Notes: generated by a model not told the origin, from the sequence alone. A stretch of 64,000 bases of DNA from Catonia carolina (GCA_035578175.1 JAQMRL010000008.1:94993041-95057040), one strand, 5' to 3'. Shown: positions 34,282 to 45,533, counted from the stretch's first letter. Made by a program: numbers and translations.

Positions 34282-35220
34282 CGAGGTGTGGCTATTAAAT
34301 AACGAGACTGCGTTGTAAAAACGTTTATTTTTATTTTATACATAATTACTTATTGTCACTTTCAATACACACTCCTTCTCTATCCCTACAACGCTCCATG
34401 CGAATTTTCCATTGTTGGAAACAGAGCTGGAAGTCATCTTCTGCCAACTCCTTCAGGAGACGTGCCGCTCAAAAATGTTTGAAATGAAGCTGGCAAAAAT
34501 GTTTGTACTGACACTTTGTACGCGATTGAAAATGACCCAAATGTTTTGGAAACGATAATAACATGTGATAAAACGTGGTTTTTTACTTATGATCCGGAAA
34601 CGAAGCACCAATCAATGCCCTGGAAGAGCCGAACTTCACCAAGAGCCAAAAAAGCTCAAATGAGCAAGTAAAAATTTAAAGCAATGATGATTGAATTCTT
34701 TTATATCCATTGGATTGTGTACCTTCACCGGGTTTCTGATGGTCAAATAATTAATCAATATTACTACCTCGAGGTACTTTCTAAACTACGTCAAAGAGTA
34801 AGGAAAAAACGCCCCGAAATGTGGAAGGACAAATCATGGGTTCTCCACTAAGACAATGCGCCAGCTCATTCCGCGTTATCTGTCAAGAGGTTTCTAGCCA
34901 AGTACAGCATCTCAGTGTTAGAACATCCACCTTATTCACCAGATCTTGCACCATGTGACTTCTATCTGTTCCGTAAGGTGAAATCTGCATTAAAAGAGAC
35001 AAGATTTGAGTCTGTGGAAGCTGTAATAGAGAAAGCGGCACGTGTCCTAAAGGAGCTGACAGAATATGACTTCCAGCACTGTTACCAACAATGAAAAATT
35101 CGCATGGAGCGTTGTAGGGATAGAGAAGGAGTGTATATTGAAGGAGACAATAAGCTATTATGTATCAAATTAAAATAAAATTTTTTACAATGTCAGTCCG
35201 TATTCAATAGCCACACCTCG
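34282..35220 (+). mobile_element. mariner element with 187-bp inverted arms
   Basis: A 939-bp element flanked by TA (34280-34281, 35221-35222). Tips CGAGGTGTGGCTATTAAATA and, inverted, CGAGGTGTGGCTATTGAATA. Instead of a normal 5' UTR and transposase N-terminus, positions 34282-34468 are an inverted copy of 35034-35220, which is the transposase 3' end plus 3' UTR. The element thus folds back on itself. Its sister at 36389-37317 has the same kind of rearrangement with longer arms. Confidence 0.9.
34490..35178 (+). pseudogene. mariner transposase C-terminal half (DD34D)
   Basis: Plus strand: a TIITCDKTW-like motif (first catalytic aspartate, near 34560), FFTYDPETKHQS and PWKSR, then after a stop LRQRVRKKRPEMWKDKSWV, a stop in the codon before DNAPAH (second aspartate, near 34855), and PPYSPDLAPCDFYLFRKVKS (third aspartate, near 34960). 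Exactly 34 residues separate the second and third aspartates, the mariner signature. The DNA-binding half is lost, replaced by the inverted arm, and there are at least three stops. Inactive. Confidence 0.85.
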
Positions 35221-35222
35221 TA

Positions 35223-35974
35223 TGTTAGTAGAAAATACAAATTATTTTACAGTAAGCAATCCATTGAACTTAAAAAAAAGTGTCAGTTCCGCTTAACGAA
35301 TACATAACAACTGATAGTTTATTTACGCCGTTCTCTTGCACGTCAACAAATGGTGACATTAAAATTTCACGAGGGCGACCGTTCGCAAATTAACGAATAA
35401 GTTGGCTTGTTTGACTGGAGATAATAAAAGTTCATATTTTTCACTTTTAGGTTCGATGTACACACAGTTTATCCAAAGGTCTAGCTTATGTGCTAAGTCC
35501 CGCACAGGACTAGCCTATGTATGGGTTAAGCATGTACTTTGTTTTTTTTAAGTTTCTCTTTCTATGATATTTCTTAGTTTATTTAATCATAATTATTTCG
35601 TATTCTGTTTATTGTTTTTCGTTTTAGTTATAAATTATAATTTTTTATGTTTTAATTTATAGAGCCTGTGTAAATACTTATGAATCTACATTTATGTATG
35701 TTCTTCGTAATGTGTTCGCGGAGAACCTTCTTGTTGTTTCGATCTTTTAAATGCATTATAAAAGTTAGTGGGCAAACATTATGAACAATTGAATGTTATT
35801 TAAAATAATAAATAATGATAATACATAAACAAATAAAATAATACATAATAATAAAAAATCAAAACGATTTACAGAAAATGAATATTTCATATGAAATAAT
35901 AAATAATTATAAAAATTAAACATTTTAAATAGAAACTGAACATTTCATATAATTAAAAAAACATATTTTATCTC
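35223..35974. other. AT-rich DNA, nothing recognised
   Basis: No supported signal between the first mariner and the SINE. Confidence 0.35.
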
Positions 35975-36212
35975 TAATGTGTGCAGGTTGCAATCTGTTA
36001 ATTTAAGAATAATAAGCAACCCCAAAACCCAATTAGATAAAGATGACATGTATGACATATAAATGAGGTGTAATCTTTGTACAGACTGAGGCCGACCATT
36101 CCTGAGAATGTATCGTTAATTGAACACCAACCATGACAGTTAATCGGTAACCACTGTCTAGTATTCAAATCCGTACAAAAGTACCTTCACTAGGATTATA
36201 ACCACATGAAAA
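35975..36212 (-). mobile_element. SINE family A, head-less copy
   Basis: Minus-strand body: TTTGTACGGATTTGAATACT, GACAGTGGTTACCGATTAAC, GGAATGGTCGGCCTCAGTC. The B box is degraded (GGTTATAATCC) and the A box is absent. Confidence 0.7.
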
Positions 36213-36388
36213 ACTTAACATTTAAATTTTTTCTAAATTTTTTTGTGAAACTACATAAGTCTATAAGGAAAAAAAATGTAAATGTGTTATGCATACTCTA
36301 TACTTCTGTTAGTGGGTGAATCTAATTTTAATGGTTTCTTATCTATATTTTATTAAGTATTTTATTCTTGTTTGTTTGTATTGCTATA

Positions 36389-37317
36389 CGAGGTGTGGCT
36401 ATTATATAACGTGACTGACGTTGTAAAAAATTTTATCTTTATTTTATACATAATCACTTATTGTCACCTTCAATATACACTCCTTCTCTATCCCTACAAC
36501 GGTCCATGCGAATTTTCCATTGTTGGAAACAGTACTGGAAGTCATCTTCCGTCAGCTTCTACAGGACACGTGCTGCTTTCTCTTTCACAGCTTCCACAGA
36601 CTTAAATCTTGTCCCTTTTAATGCAGATTTCAACTTAGGGAACAGGTAGAAAATAATAACATGTGATCAAACGTGGTTTTTACTTATAATCCGGAAACGA
36701 AGCACCAATCCATGCACTGGAAGAGCCAAACTTCACCGAGAGCCAAAAAAGCTTGAATGAGCAAGTCAAAATTGAAAGCAATGATGTTTGTTCTTTTTGA
36801 TATCCATGGGATTGTGTACCTTCACTGGGTTCCTGAAGGTCAAACAATGAATCAATATTAGTACCTTGAGGTACTTTCTAAACTATGTCAAAGAGTAAGG
36901 AAAAACGCTCCAAAATGTGGAAGGACAAATCATGGGTGTTCCACCAAGACAATGCGCCAGTTCATTACGCGTTATTTGTCAAGAGGTTCCTAGCCAAGTA
37001 CAGCATCTCAGAGTTAGAACATCCAATTATTCACCATATCTTGCACCATATGACTTCTACCTGTTCCGTAAGGTGAAATCTGTATTAAAAGAGACAAGAT
37101 TTGAGTCTGTGGAAGCTGTAAAAGAGAAAGTGGCACGTGTCCTAAAGGAAATGTCAGAAGATGACTTCCAGTACTATTTCCAACAATGGAAAATTCACAT
37201 GGAGCGTTGTAGGGATAGAGAAGGAGTGTATATTGAAGGAGATAATAAGCGATTATGTATAAAATAAAAATAAAATTTTTTACAATGTCAGTTTAATTAT
37301 TTGATAGCCACACCTCG
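36389..37317 (+). mobile_element. mariner element with 263-bp inverted arms
   Basis: A 929-bp element flanked by TA (36387-36388, 37318-37319). Same family as 34282-35220. The left arm 36389-36651 is an inverted copy of 37055-37317. In this copy the arm reaches further into the transposase, to the RKVKS region, and the middle is correspondingly shorter. Because the left arms end at different points, the two copies are not simple duplicates of one rearranged element. Confidence 0.9.
36652..37267 (+). pseudogene. mariner transposase C-terminal half (DD34D)
   Basis: Plus-strand remnant: a TCDQTWFLL-like first motif near 36660 with a frameshift, MWKDKSWVFHQDNAPVH (second aspartate intact, near 36945), then a one-base frame change before SPYLAPYDFYLFRKVKS (the PDLAP aspartate is Y, the catalytic third aspartate remains). 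The C-terminal frame continues open to DNKRLCIK and a stop at 37267, KEKVARVLKEMSEDDFQYYF included. Open over its last 80 codons, but without a DNA-binding domain. Confidence 0.8.
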
Positions 37318-37334
37318 TACATAAAAACATTATA

Positions 37335-38670
37335 CAGAGTGATTATAAATGAAATAGTTTCGATAGCTTATAGAAAATTTATTTTTGGAAAGTTAAGGTA
37401 ATTACTTACATGATTATATAGTAGAATTCGTTAAGTTTTTATGAAAATATTTACAGATATTCAATGTGTGCACCATTTGTAACACTACAGATATCAACGC
37501 GGTAGTCGAATTCTTCTCACACACGATTAAGTATATCACAGTCAACTATGGCAAGAGCATTTGCGACACGTTGTTTTAGATTATCGATATTAACAGGAAG
37601 CGGTGGTACAATACTTTGTCTTTTACATAACCGCATAAGAAAAGGTCGCAGGGCGTTAAATCTGGACTACGAGGTGACCACGGTGTAAACACAATTGTTT
37701 CCTCACTTGCACGGCCGATCCATCGTCTAGGAAGACGTTTATCAAGATAATTTATGTCATGTAAGTGCCAGTGAGGCGGAGCTCCATCTTGTACAAAAAT
37801 GAAGTTATCACTATCTTCCTGGAGTCGAGGCATTAACCATTCGTTTAACATGTCCAGATAAATTACTCCGGTTACTGACACTTCGTGAAAGAAGAACGGC
37901 CCGTAAACCTTTCCAGGAGATAATGCGCAAAAGACGTTTACTTTAGGGGAATCGCGTGTATGCTGTAAAGTTATTTTGGGTTTTCTGTGTCCCATATTCT
38001 AAAATTATGTCTATTAACTTTTCCACTAAAGTGAAAATTACATCTATCACTGAAAGTTAGGCGATTAAAGAATGCATCATCATTTTCAACACAATGTTGC
38101 ATCTCCAGACAAAAGTTTTTACGTACGACTTTATCATTGGTATTTAAACTGCAATTTATTAGGTGTAATTTTCAAACATTTCCGCAGAATTTTCCACACA
38201 GTCGGTTGAGGAATTTGCAATTCTAAACTTGTTGATCTAGTTGATTTTCCTGGACTTCGTACATGAACATCACGAACAATATCAGTTTGTTCTTCTGTAA
38301 TAGAAGGTCTTCCAGTACTCTTCCTTTTACACAGACATCCACTGTTTTCAAAATGTTTATACCAGTCATAGATTGACTGCCTTGTTGGTGGTGGTTTACC
38401 GTATCTTGTTCTGAAATGACGTTGGACAACCGTAACCGAGTTTGTTTTGGCTAATTCAAGAACACAATAAGCTTTCTCCATTTGAGTAGCAGCCATTTTG
38501 CTAGACTGGTCGTTGTAACAGCAGCCAACTACAAAATGCTAGCAACAGTTGTACCAACAAAAACTTTAAAAAATTCCCTATAAACCTATATCATTAACTA
38601 TATTCAAATACACCAGTTTCATGTTTAAGAAGCTGCCAAAAGTGTCTAGTTCATTTATAATCACCCTATA
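37335..38670 (-). mobile_element. DUF4817-like/Tc1-mariner transposon
   Basis: About 1.34 kb, bounded by TA and inverted tips: the left reads CAGAGTGATTATAAATGAAA and the inverted right TAGGGTGATTATAAATGAAC. One transposase gene lies on the minus strand between them in at least three frame segments. It starts only 18 bp after the first mariner-arm element ends, so the two were inserted into nearly the same spot. Confidence 0.8.
37576..38496 (-). pseudogene. DDD transposase, broken into segments
   Basis: Segment 1 (38496-38134): MAATQMEKAYCVLELAKTNS, helix-turn-helix with TVVQRHFRTRYGKPPPTRQS, GRPSITEEQTDIV, and a second HTH SLELQIPQPTVWKILRKCLK. Middle (about 38100-37985): NRLTFSDRCNFHFSGKVNRH carries the first aspartate. 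Segment 2 (37995-37576): YGPFFFHEVSVTGVIYLDML, NFIFVQDGAPPHW (second aspartate), WSPRSPDLTPCDLFLCGYVK (third). Forty-six residues separate the last two if the CD aspartate is used, 41 if the PD one is. A one-base loss near 37985 links middle and segment 2; another lies near 38134. Typical intact length is about 350 residues. Inactive but young. Confidence 0.85.
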
Positions 38671-38671
38671 C

Positions 38672-39539
38672 ATTTTCACACATCAATTCCTAATCTACGT
38701 TTAGTAATAACATTTACCAGCGAAGGAAAATAGCTAATTAGTTTAATTTTTAATCCAAATACTTAGAATTTGAATTTAACCCAATATCAATAAATTTATA
38801 AAATACTCCGGAAATCAATATTCTCTTAGATGTTATTATATTAAAGAATTTCCACGAGATAAAGTTCATTCATTTAATTTTTATCTAATAATTATGAACA
38901 AAATTTTTCAATTAGAAAAAAATATATTTTTTCACTAATTGCACACCCATAAAAAATGTAACTTCACAGGAAGGAATGAATAAATTACTAAGGAATTTCC
39001 CTATTACAGAAATTGTAGAAACAAAAAGTTAAAATTATAAAGTTTGACATAATTTAATCCTCTTTTAGAAATCAAAATAAGCTTACGAGATTTGTTCACT
39101 TCAATGAGATTTTCTTTCTCGTTTTTGTTTCTAATTATTTTTAGAGATATATTTATCTTGTTTTAACGAGAAAGATATTTTCCGTCCGGGAAATTCAAAA
39201 TTTTTAATTTATGCTCATTTTGTTCTATTTCAAGGTTCATTATTTCTTTTCAAAGCAACAAAACTGGCAGACAAAAAGGATAACTTTTCAGACGTATTAG
39301 ATTTAAGGAATTATTGTTGAAGAAATATACTGCACAAAATAGATTTGATTTTTATTCAAACGGGAAACCTTAATTTAATTGATGAATTTAATATTGAATG
39401 GGGATATTTCCATTCACGACCTTTCAAACACTTTTTTGCTGATATGTTATTTCTACAGATAAAGTAAACTATGTCATAAAAATACACTAAAAAATAAAAA
39501 AAATAATCGTCAACAAAAAGTAAGTTTGGACTTTTATTG
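38672..39539. other. AT-rich DNA, nothing recognised
   Basis: No supported signal. Confidence 0.35.
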
Positions 39540-39544
39540 GAAGT

Positions 39545-39690
39545 GATTTCTATCTCTATGGAGGACCGATTTCTCTTATATATTCTTAACTTTTCACACA
39601 TGACTGGATAGATTCGTTGCGTACTCTATCGTTCCTCTTCATATTCCCAATGTCTCCATATTCCCGTCCGTGTAAGAGCCTGTCTTCTCA
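39545..39690 (-). pseudogene. Tiny LINE C-terminal scrap
   Basis: Minus strand reads KRNDRVRNESIQSCVKS, stop, EYIREIGP, resembling the DRVRNExIRxEL...Ixxyxxx stretch at 22620-22580. About 140 bp. The plus-strand sequence also shares TCTCTTATATATTCTTAAC with 22580-22600. Confidence 0.45.
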
Positions 39691-39956
39691 CCTACCATCT
39701 TTCTTTTACAATTTTAAATAAATTTAATAAAACACTTGGCGTTTGACTAAGAAGTTACTCTATCTAATATATTTCCTAAATTTATACTAATCAGAGGTTT
39801 AGCCTTTTGGCTTAATCTTTAATATTAGTAAATTTTCACATTTCTTAATGGTAATAAAAAAAATACATAACGTGGAATCATTATTATTGTATTTACACAT
39901 TTCAGATTCAACGATTTAAAGTACTGTAACGACTTTAAATTGCTGTCTTATTATCA

Positions 39957-40038
39957 CGGCGGGCGTAGCTCAATAAGTAGGTTAAGATTAGACCGGCCGG
40001 GCATCTAGCGGCGTAGTCGATTTCAAAAAAAAAAAAAT
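39957..40038 (+). other. Short A-tailed GC-rich unit
   Basis: GGCGGGCGTAGCTCAATAAG begins a roughly 70-bp GC-rich unit that ends in a run of 13 A. TAGCTCAATAAG loosely resembles a Pol III A box, but no B box follows before the A-run. It could be the end of a short retroposon. Confidence 0.35.
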
Positions 40039-40064
40039 AAGGAAAATCGTTGGGGAAGCCTTCG

Positions 40065-40320
40065 CTGCTGTCCCAAAGAGGAGCGGCCGTTGGAAAGCGA
40101 GTATCGTCTCTACTGCTGCCTGAAGCCAGAAGCGGTCGCCAACGCGGCGTCACCTTTCACTGCTGCCTAGGTGAGGAGGAGTGGCCGCTGATGAGGCGAG
40201 GAAGAGAATCGTCTACACTGCTGCCTAACGAATAGGAGCGGTCGCTGACATGGCGAACACCGTTTACCGCTGCCTCCAGGAGGAGCAATCACAGTTGAAG
40301 CGAAGAGAAAGGGTCAGTGT
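40065..40320 (+). repeat. Degenerate tandem repeat, about 50-bp unit, five copies
   Basis: GC-rich island with recurrent CTGCTGCC(T) every 46-58 bp (40071, 40121, 40168, 40221, 40270 region), each followed by GGAG(C/T)GG(C/T)CGC and a GGCG-rich stretch. Units are clearly related but diverged. The GC content contrasts strongly with the flanking AT-rich DNA. Confidence 0.7.
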
Positions 40321-40700
40321 GGAACAAGAAAGTACTCAATGTTGAGTAATCGATCTCTCTCCGTACCGACCTTCTCAAAGCAACGATCGATACTGACACT
40401 GTTTTCCTTCAACTACTGCCTAGCCCGGTCGTTCTTGCATGTCTCACCCATTGGCACATGCACTGCGAGAGGTTTGCTGGCTGTGCTATCTACCGGCAGC
40501 AGAAGCAACCACGTCACAGTGCCAACAGTGGGCAAAACACGAACGACGGATCGGCGTAGAAAATATTACAATATAAATTTGCCTTTGCTCCATACATATT
40601 ATCTATTATTGCTTGTGTATACGATAAGTTTAGATTTGTCACAAAAGGGTTTTGTACAAATCATTCGGAACAAAGGTTTTAATAAAATTTTGATCGAGGG
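40321..40700 (+). other. GC-richer segment following the tandem repeat
   Basis: A 121-codon frame (40339-40704) starts MLSNRSLSVPTFSKQ. It has no recognisable domain and ends in AT-rich low-complexity sequence. CAACTACTGCCTAGCCCGGT near 40410 may be a further decayed unit of the upstream repeat. I cannot tell whether this is part of a transposon. Confidence 0.3.
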
Positions 40701-41422
40701 TTAATTAAGCAGACGAGTAGCTTCTGGCGGCGATTAAGTTCTTAACATATTTTCCACAGATAATGCTCCTAAGTTAGTTATCTGTCAAGCTATTAGCCAA
40801 GATATTGCACCACTCTTATTTAGAGGATATGAACGTTGTTCAGTAATATAGGTGGACACATTTGGCGTCGTAAGGTGAACTTATGGTGATTTATTTCGGT
40901 TTACCTAAATACGCCAGCGGGTAAACCAGTCCTGTATTAGTAAAAGATGTTAGGTCAACCTAAAATATCCATCCGTGGCGTTTTCAATAACAAAAATCGC
41001 TGTTTCGTCAACGTATGTCACGGTTATTTATTTAAATGTAAAAATCTTTGTTTTTAAAAATTCTTAGTATATATAAATTATTATTTAACTTTCTCTGAAA
41101 TCTTCAAACTTAAAATCTGAATATTACTTTTATAATTTATGTATTCTATAACTTTACTACGTAGTGATAAAGTTATTTTTTTATTGCGTAGTTCACTGCA
41201 ATGTTGAAAATATGTTTTATCTCCATACTATTTTTCAAGGCTGATGAGCTCTAAACGTATGCATTGCCCCCTACCCACTTTATAGGTAGCCAATGACTTG
41301 CCAGCAACGTTGCCAACACTTGCTCTTGAAGCTCTGTTAAATATTTCGTCAGCCATTTTTTTGTCTTTAAATAACAATTTATAATCTATAAACATACAAT
41401 CAGCTGACTATATTATAAAGTA
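40701..41422. other. AT-rich DNA, nothing recognised
   Basis: No supported signal. Confidence 0.35.
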
Positions 41423-42179
41423 ACGGGTGTTTCATTAAGGACGCAACCCTGATTATAAGAAGATAGAAGTAAACCATCGGTAAATTTTATGTCCCCCAAT
41501 CGGTATGTTGGCAACAGTGTACTCAAGGCCAACTACCTCAGACAGTTAAAATGTTCCAGTCAAGCATTAGTGTGGTGACAGCAGTCGTTTCGTTATATTG
41601 TGTCAGCAATGGCTTTTTCCAAGAAAGAACGCGTGTTTATTGTAGAGACTTACATAGCGAGTAAATCTCACAAATGTGTGCAAGATAAGTTTCAGTTGAA
41701 ATTTCCCCGTTCTGCCGTTCCGAATAAATCGTCAATATTGCGTTTGATAAACAACAAAGTTTGATAAACAACAACAAAGTTAATCGCGGAAGTTCTCGAA
41801 GATTTGAAAAATCGTTTGACTCAATTACTTAAAAAATCGCTTAGAAGATTATCATCGCAAGCTGGGCTAACATTAACTACTGTTTTCAGAGCTACGAAAA
41901 AGTTATATTTGCATCCTTACCGCGTTGGCAAGAATGTAAACTCGCTATGTAAGTCTCTACAATAAACACGCATTCTTCCTTGGAAAAAACAGTTGCTGAC
42001 ACAATATAACGAAACGACTGCTGACACCACACCAATGCTTGACTGGAACATTTTAACTGTCGTAGGTAGTTGGCCTTGAGTACACTGTTGCCAACATACC
42101 GATTGGGGGACAGAAAATTTACCGATGTATTACTTCTATCTTCTTATAATCCGGGTTGCGTCCTTAATAAAACACCCGT
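41423..42179 (+). mobile_element. DUF4817-type transposon with 240-bp inverted arms
   Basis: A 757-bp element whose tips are ACGGGTGTTTCATTAAGGAC and, inverted, ACGGGTGTTTTATTAAGGAC. TA precedes the left tip (41421-41422); the right flank is TG, a likely mutated TA. The right arm 41940-42179 is an inverted copy of the left arm 41423-41662. The middle 41663-41939 retains part of the transposase. It belongs to the family of 51782-53126, which has the same ACGGGTGTTT tip and the same kind of protein. The 116-codon frame at 42070-42420 is a shadow of the arm. Confidence 0.88.
41609..41936 (+). pseudogene. DUF4817-type transposase N-terminus
   Basis: From ATG 41609: MAFSKKERVFIVETYIASKS, then QDKFQLKFPRSAVPNKSS and RLINNKV with a stop; after a small duplication (TTGATAAACAACAACAAAG) it resumes with AEVLEDLKNRLTQLLKKSLR, RLSSQAGLTLTTVFRATKKL and LHPYRVG, where the inverted arm begins. 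All catalytic residues are absent. Aligns residue by residue with the 52939-52560 part of the transposon at 51782. Confidence 0.8.
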
Positions 42180-43354
42180 TGTTATAAGCATGTTAACGCG
42201 CTCTACAATCGGTGTTCAGTACGAGATGCAAGACGAGAGTGAACTACTGCGGTTCTTATACGCATGCGCGCGTAATGTTTGTCAGGTACAATCTGACAAC
42301 GCTGGCAAACGTTCTGATTGGTCTAAACGTGTGGAACAGCAGAGTACATCAACCGTGAAAAGCATATTAGTTCATATTGTTCAACCACATAATATACGAA
42401 CAAAAGAAAAATTGTTTTGAACATGTCTTCCTAATTATCTAGAAGTTAATTTGAAATTGAAATTGATTTTTATTTTATTTACATTAAATTAATAGTTACT
42501 TTATTATTATTAAGAAAATAATCCTTTTTCAAAGAAGAATTCTAGAATATATACCAGTAATACCTTTTCTTTTCCTTTCCTTTTTTCTTTCTTCCAATTT
42601 TGACTTAATTTAATAAATAATTAATTAAAACATTGTACAAAATTATTAATTACACTTAAAAATATAAAACAGCCTTATTTACTAAAAAAATTAACATAAA
42701 ATAACTTACATTTGTTAAATGCAAAAATCGTTATTAAAGATCGTCAGTTTAAAAATAACTTTTTGAATTATTTTTACAATTTTTCCGTGTTAACATTATT
42801 AATACTATCAAAAATATTAGTTCTTCTTTACAAAATTACATAAAAGTAATAATAAAAATACATAATTATTTGCTAAATAATAATATTTCCAATTTTTACA
42901 AATACACAGTATTAGAAATTGTCATTTAGATTTTATACTTTGTTGCTTTACTTTAAAAATTAAATTCAAATTAATGTTAAACAAAATTTAGATGTTAAAT
43001 ACTAGTTTGCAATTTTTATCTGTCGAGTGATATTCAATTGACTTCGGATTACATTGATGTTAAGTTTCTACTGTTAGCAGAAATAATTCACCCTACTTCT
43101 GTACTTTATTACAACCCATACTCCTGTACCTTTATACTGAATATTTATGTCCACTATCACAACACAAGAAACAGAAACCATTACACAAATTACTAATCAC
43201 AATATTAAATTGTTGAACAAACCCCTACTTATAGGTACAAGAAGAAAATATATCAATTAAATTCCACAATCTTTAAAATGTTGGGCATTTATTTTAAAAG
43301 CCATGAAAAATTACTTCACTACGAAATTGTACAAAGCGTACAAGACTACATTTC
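42180..43354. other. AT-rich DNA, nothing recognised
   Basis: Very A/T-rich; no supported signal. Confidence 0.35.
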
Positions 43355-43359
43355 ATGTA

Positions 43360-43462
43360 TACTTCACACATATTATCATTCTCATATCGTTGGGTCATAG
43401 GGTTGCTTACTGTTCTAAATTGAACAGATTGCAGAGTACACATATTAAGGATTAAAAATAAG
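43360..43462 (+). mobile_element. SINE family A, 3' fragment
   Basis: Contains ATATCGTTGGGTCATAGGGT, TTGCTTACTGTTCTAAATTG and ACACATATTAAGGATTAAAA. It directly abuts the HINE-like copy at 43472. Confidence 0.7.
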
Positions 43463-43471
43463 AATTAAAAA

Positions 43472-44413
43472 TCTGGTGTGAAACACTCACACGACTTGCT
43501 CTTGCCAATGCAAATAATTAATAATATAACCTAACATTAGTAATAAAACATTAGAAATCAACAAAAAAACTAACCTCAAAAACATAATCTTATTTTAATC
43601 ATGAGTGAAAGACGTAAAGTGAAAATAAACCTCAGTTAAGCTTAAAAATACGGAAAATCACTCTTTACACTAAACTAGGCTCTGTAGAGAAAAATGCTGA
43701 AAATAAAAGTTGTAGATCTTTTAATTTACTATAAATTTGATTATACTTTTTTGTTGTAAAATGCATAATAAGACTAAAATCTTTAAAATATCGATTTTTT
43801 ACACGATTTCGTGAGAAAAAAACAGGAAATCGCTAATTACCATTAAACTAAGCGTTATAGGCTACAAAAAAGTAGTTGAAATAAAAGTTTTAGAATTTTA
43901 AATTCTCTGCAACTTTTACTAGATACATTTTTGCGCTAAAATGCATATTAAAGTCGCAATCCTCAAAAAACAATTTCTTTACGATAAAACAGCCTCACCA
44001 AGAATTTCAGCAGACGTGGCGCCTACTCAATCTTGTAGAGCATGAAAAATGTAGTAAATGAGGTGGTTTTTTAAAAAATCGTAGGATCCGTTTCTGAGGA
44101 AATCGCAAAAAAGTGAAAAATGACACGAATAAACTACTACTTCCGGTTGACCGATTGTGATGAAAATGTTCCTGTAGGATCCTCTAGTAGTATCTTGTTT
44201 TAGTTTAAAGTTTTAAGTCCGTACGATGTTTCGTTCTTGAGATATTCAGTTCACACACTTAGAGACACACACACACACAGACCAATCTCTTACAACATGT
44301 TTTTTGGGTTCAGGGGGGTCTGAAAACGTGTAGATCCGGTGTAAACTCGATTTCAAAAAATGGACATGAAAATAACACTTTCCTTTTTATATATTCATAT
44401 AGGCAAGCTAAAG
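43472..44413 (-). mobile_element. HINE-like element, copy 5, full length
   Basis: Left: TCTGGTGTGAAACACTCACA, then a CTTGCTCTTGCCAATG inner repeat. Right: ATATAGGCAAGCTAAAGT at 44413. All blocks present: palindromic CTACAACTTTTA-type pairs, CAGCAGACGTGGCGCCTACT, CTTCCGGTTGACCGATTGTG, a CA tract at about 44262-44280, and ACAACATGTTTTTTGGGTTC. Confidence 0.8.
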
Positions 44414-44945
44414 TAAAAATACATATAAATAAACATTTTGGGGAATGCTGAAAAAAATGAAGGTCTCTACTACTGGGAAAATATTAGAACATTACTTATT
44501 TTTATAACTAAAAAAAACTACAATCTGTTCGTATAGAAAAACGAATAGATTAGTTAACACAAAAAATTTAACGAAAAAAATTACTTGAAAATGAATTTTC
44601 AATATAAGTTCTTTAAGAACTTATGTACAAAATTATTGTTTATTTAAGAGTAATAATTACAAGCGAAAATTTTTGTCTAGAAAGGTCAGTTGGATGAAGT
44701 CGTAATAGTCGGATTTCGTCGCTGTTGTTTAAAAGGTTGATGGCTAAAGTTTTAAAAAGATAAGATATATTTAAATACTGTGTGTACGATTTTGTTCAAA
44801 TTTTAATTTGTATTTTGTGGCGTATTAATGTAATTTTAAGTAAGAGAGTCTATGTATTTAGGTAATATGTAAGTTAACTTACAGGTTCTTGAAGTCAAAC
44901 TCTTTTTGGGTGTTCTCCAAAATGAAATTTAAAAAAAATTGTTTT
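44414..44945. other. AT-rich DNA, nothing recognised
   Basis: No supported signal. Confidence 0.35.
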
Positions 44946-44957
44946 AACATTCTAAAA

Positions 44958-45277
44958 ACCCACTGGGTTGGTCTAGAGGTAAAGTTGTCGCCAAAATCAG
45001 CTGTTTAACACCTGATTTTCGGAGACGAAGGTTCCTGGTTCAAATCCTAGTAAAGGTAGTTACTTTTATACGGAGTTGAATACTAGACAGTGGTTACCGG
45101 TGTACTTTGATGGTTGGGGTTCAATTAACCATACTCTCTCAGGAATGGTCGGCCTGGGTCTGTACAAGACTACACCTCATTTACACGTCATACACATCAT
45201 CCTCATCTCATTGGGTCATGGGGTTGCTTATTGTTCTAAATTGAACAGATTGCAACGTACACAAATTAGGAATGAAA
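44958..45277 (+). mobile_element. SINE family A with 12-bp target duplication
   Basis: Bounded by AACATTCTAAAA at 44946-44957 and 45278-45289, a perfect duplication. A box TGGTCTAGAGG, B box GGTTCAAATCC, and the full family body ending ACACAAATTAGGAATGA. The 100-codon frame at 45076-45378 is a shadow. Confidence 0.9.
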
Positions 45278-45289
45278 AACATTCTAAAA

Positions 45290-45533
45290 GCCTCCGGGCC
45301 AGCCCAGTCAGTCAGCTGGTAGAAAGTCGCTATTATTTGTTATGTAACACCGATTGGGCAAGCGACTTTGTATGGTGACCAGTTGACAGCCATCCATGAA
45401 CAAGCTCTACTGGGGGTCCCTGTTCAAGCTCATGTCTAATCCACGTCAAAAAAAATACAGCAAAAAGCAGCGATCAAATTTGGTAGTTGTCAACCATGTA
45501 CAGTTCCCGATAACAAATTAAAGCTAAAAAAAA
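45290..45533 (+). mobile_element. Unnamed 244-bp retroposon
   Basis: Lies between the second AACATTCTAAAA (45278-45289) and a third copy AACATTCTAAA (45534-45544), and ends in an A-run (45525-45533). That is the structure of a poly(A)-tailed retroposon with its own target duplication. It is unrelated to SINE families A and B. AGCTGGTAGAAAG near 45311 and GTTCAAGCTC near 45426 are near-matches to Pol III A and B boxes, so a third tRNA-derived SINE family is possible. Confidence 0.6.

Noticed and set aside
40339..40704. 121-codon gene MLSNRSLSV...
   Set aside because: No domain, ends in low-complexity AT-rich sequence, and follows a tandem repeat; coding status unsupported.
42070..42420. 116-codon frame
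   Set aside because: Its first third lies in the inverted arm of the DUF4817-type transposon, antisense to its 5' UTR; no homologue expected.
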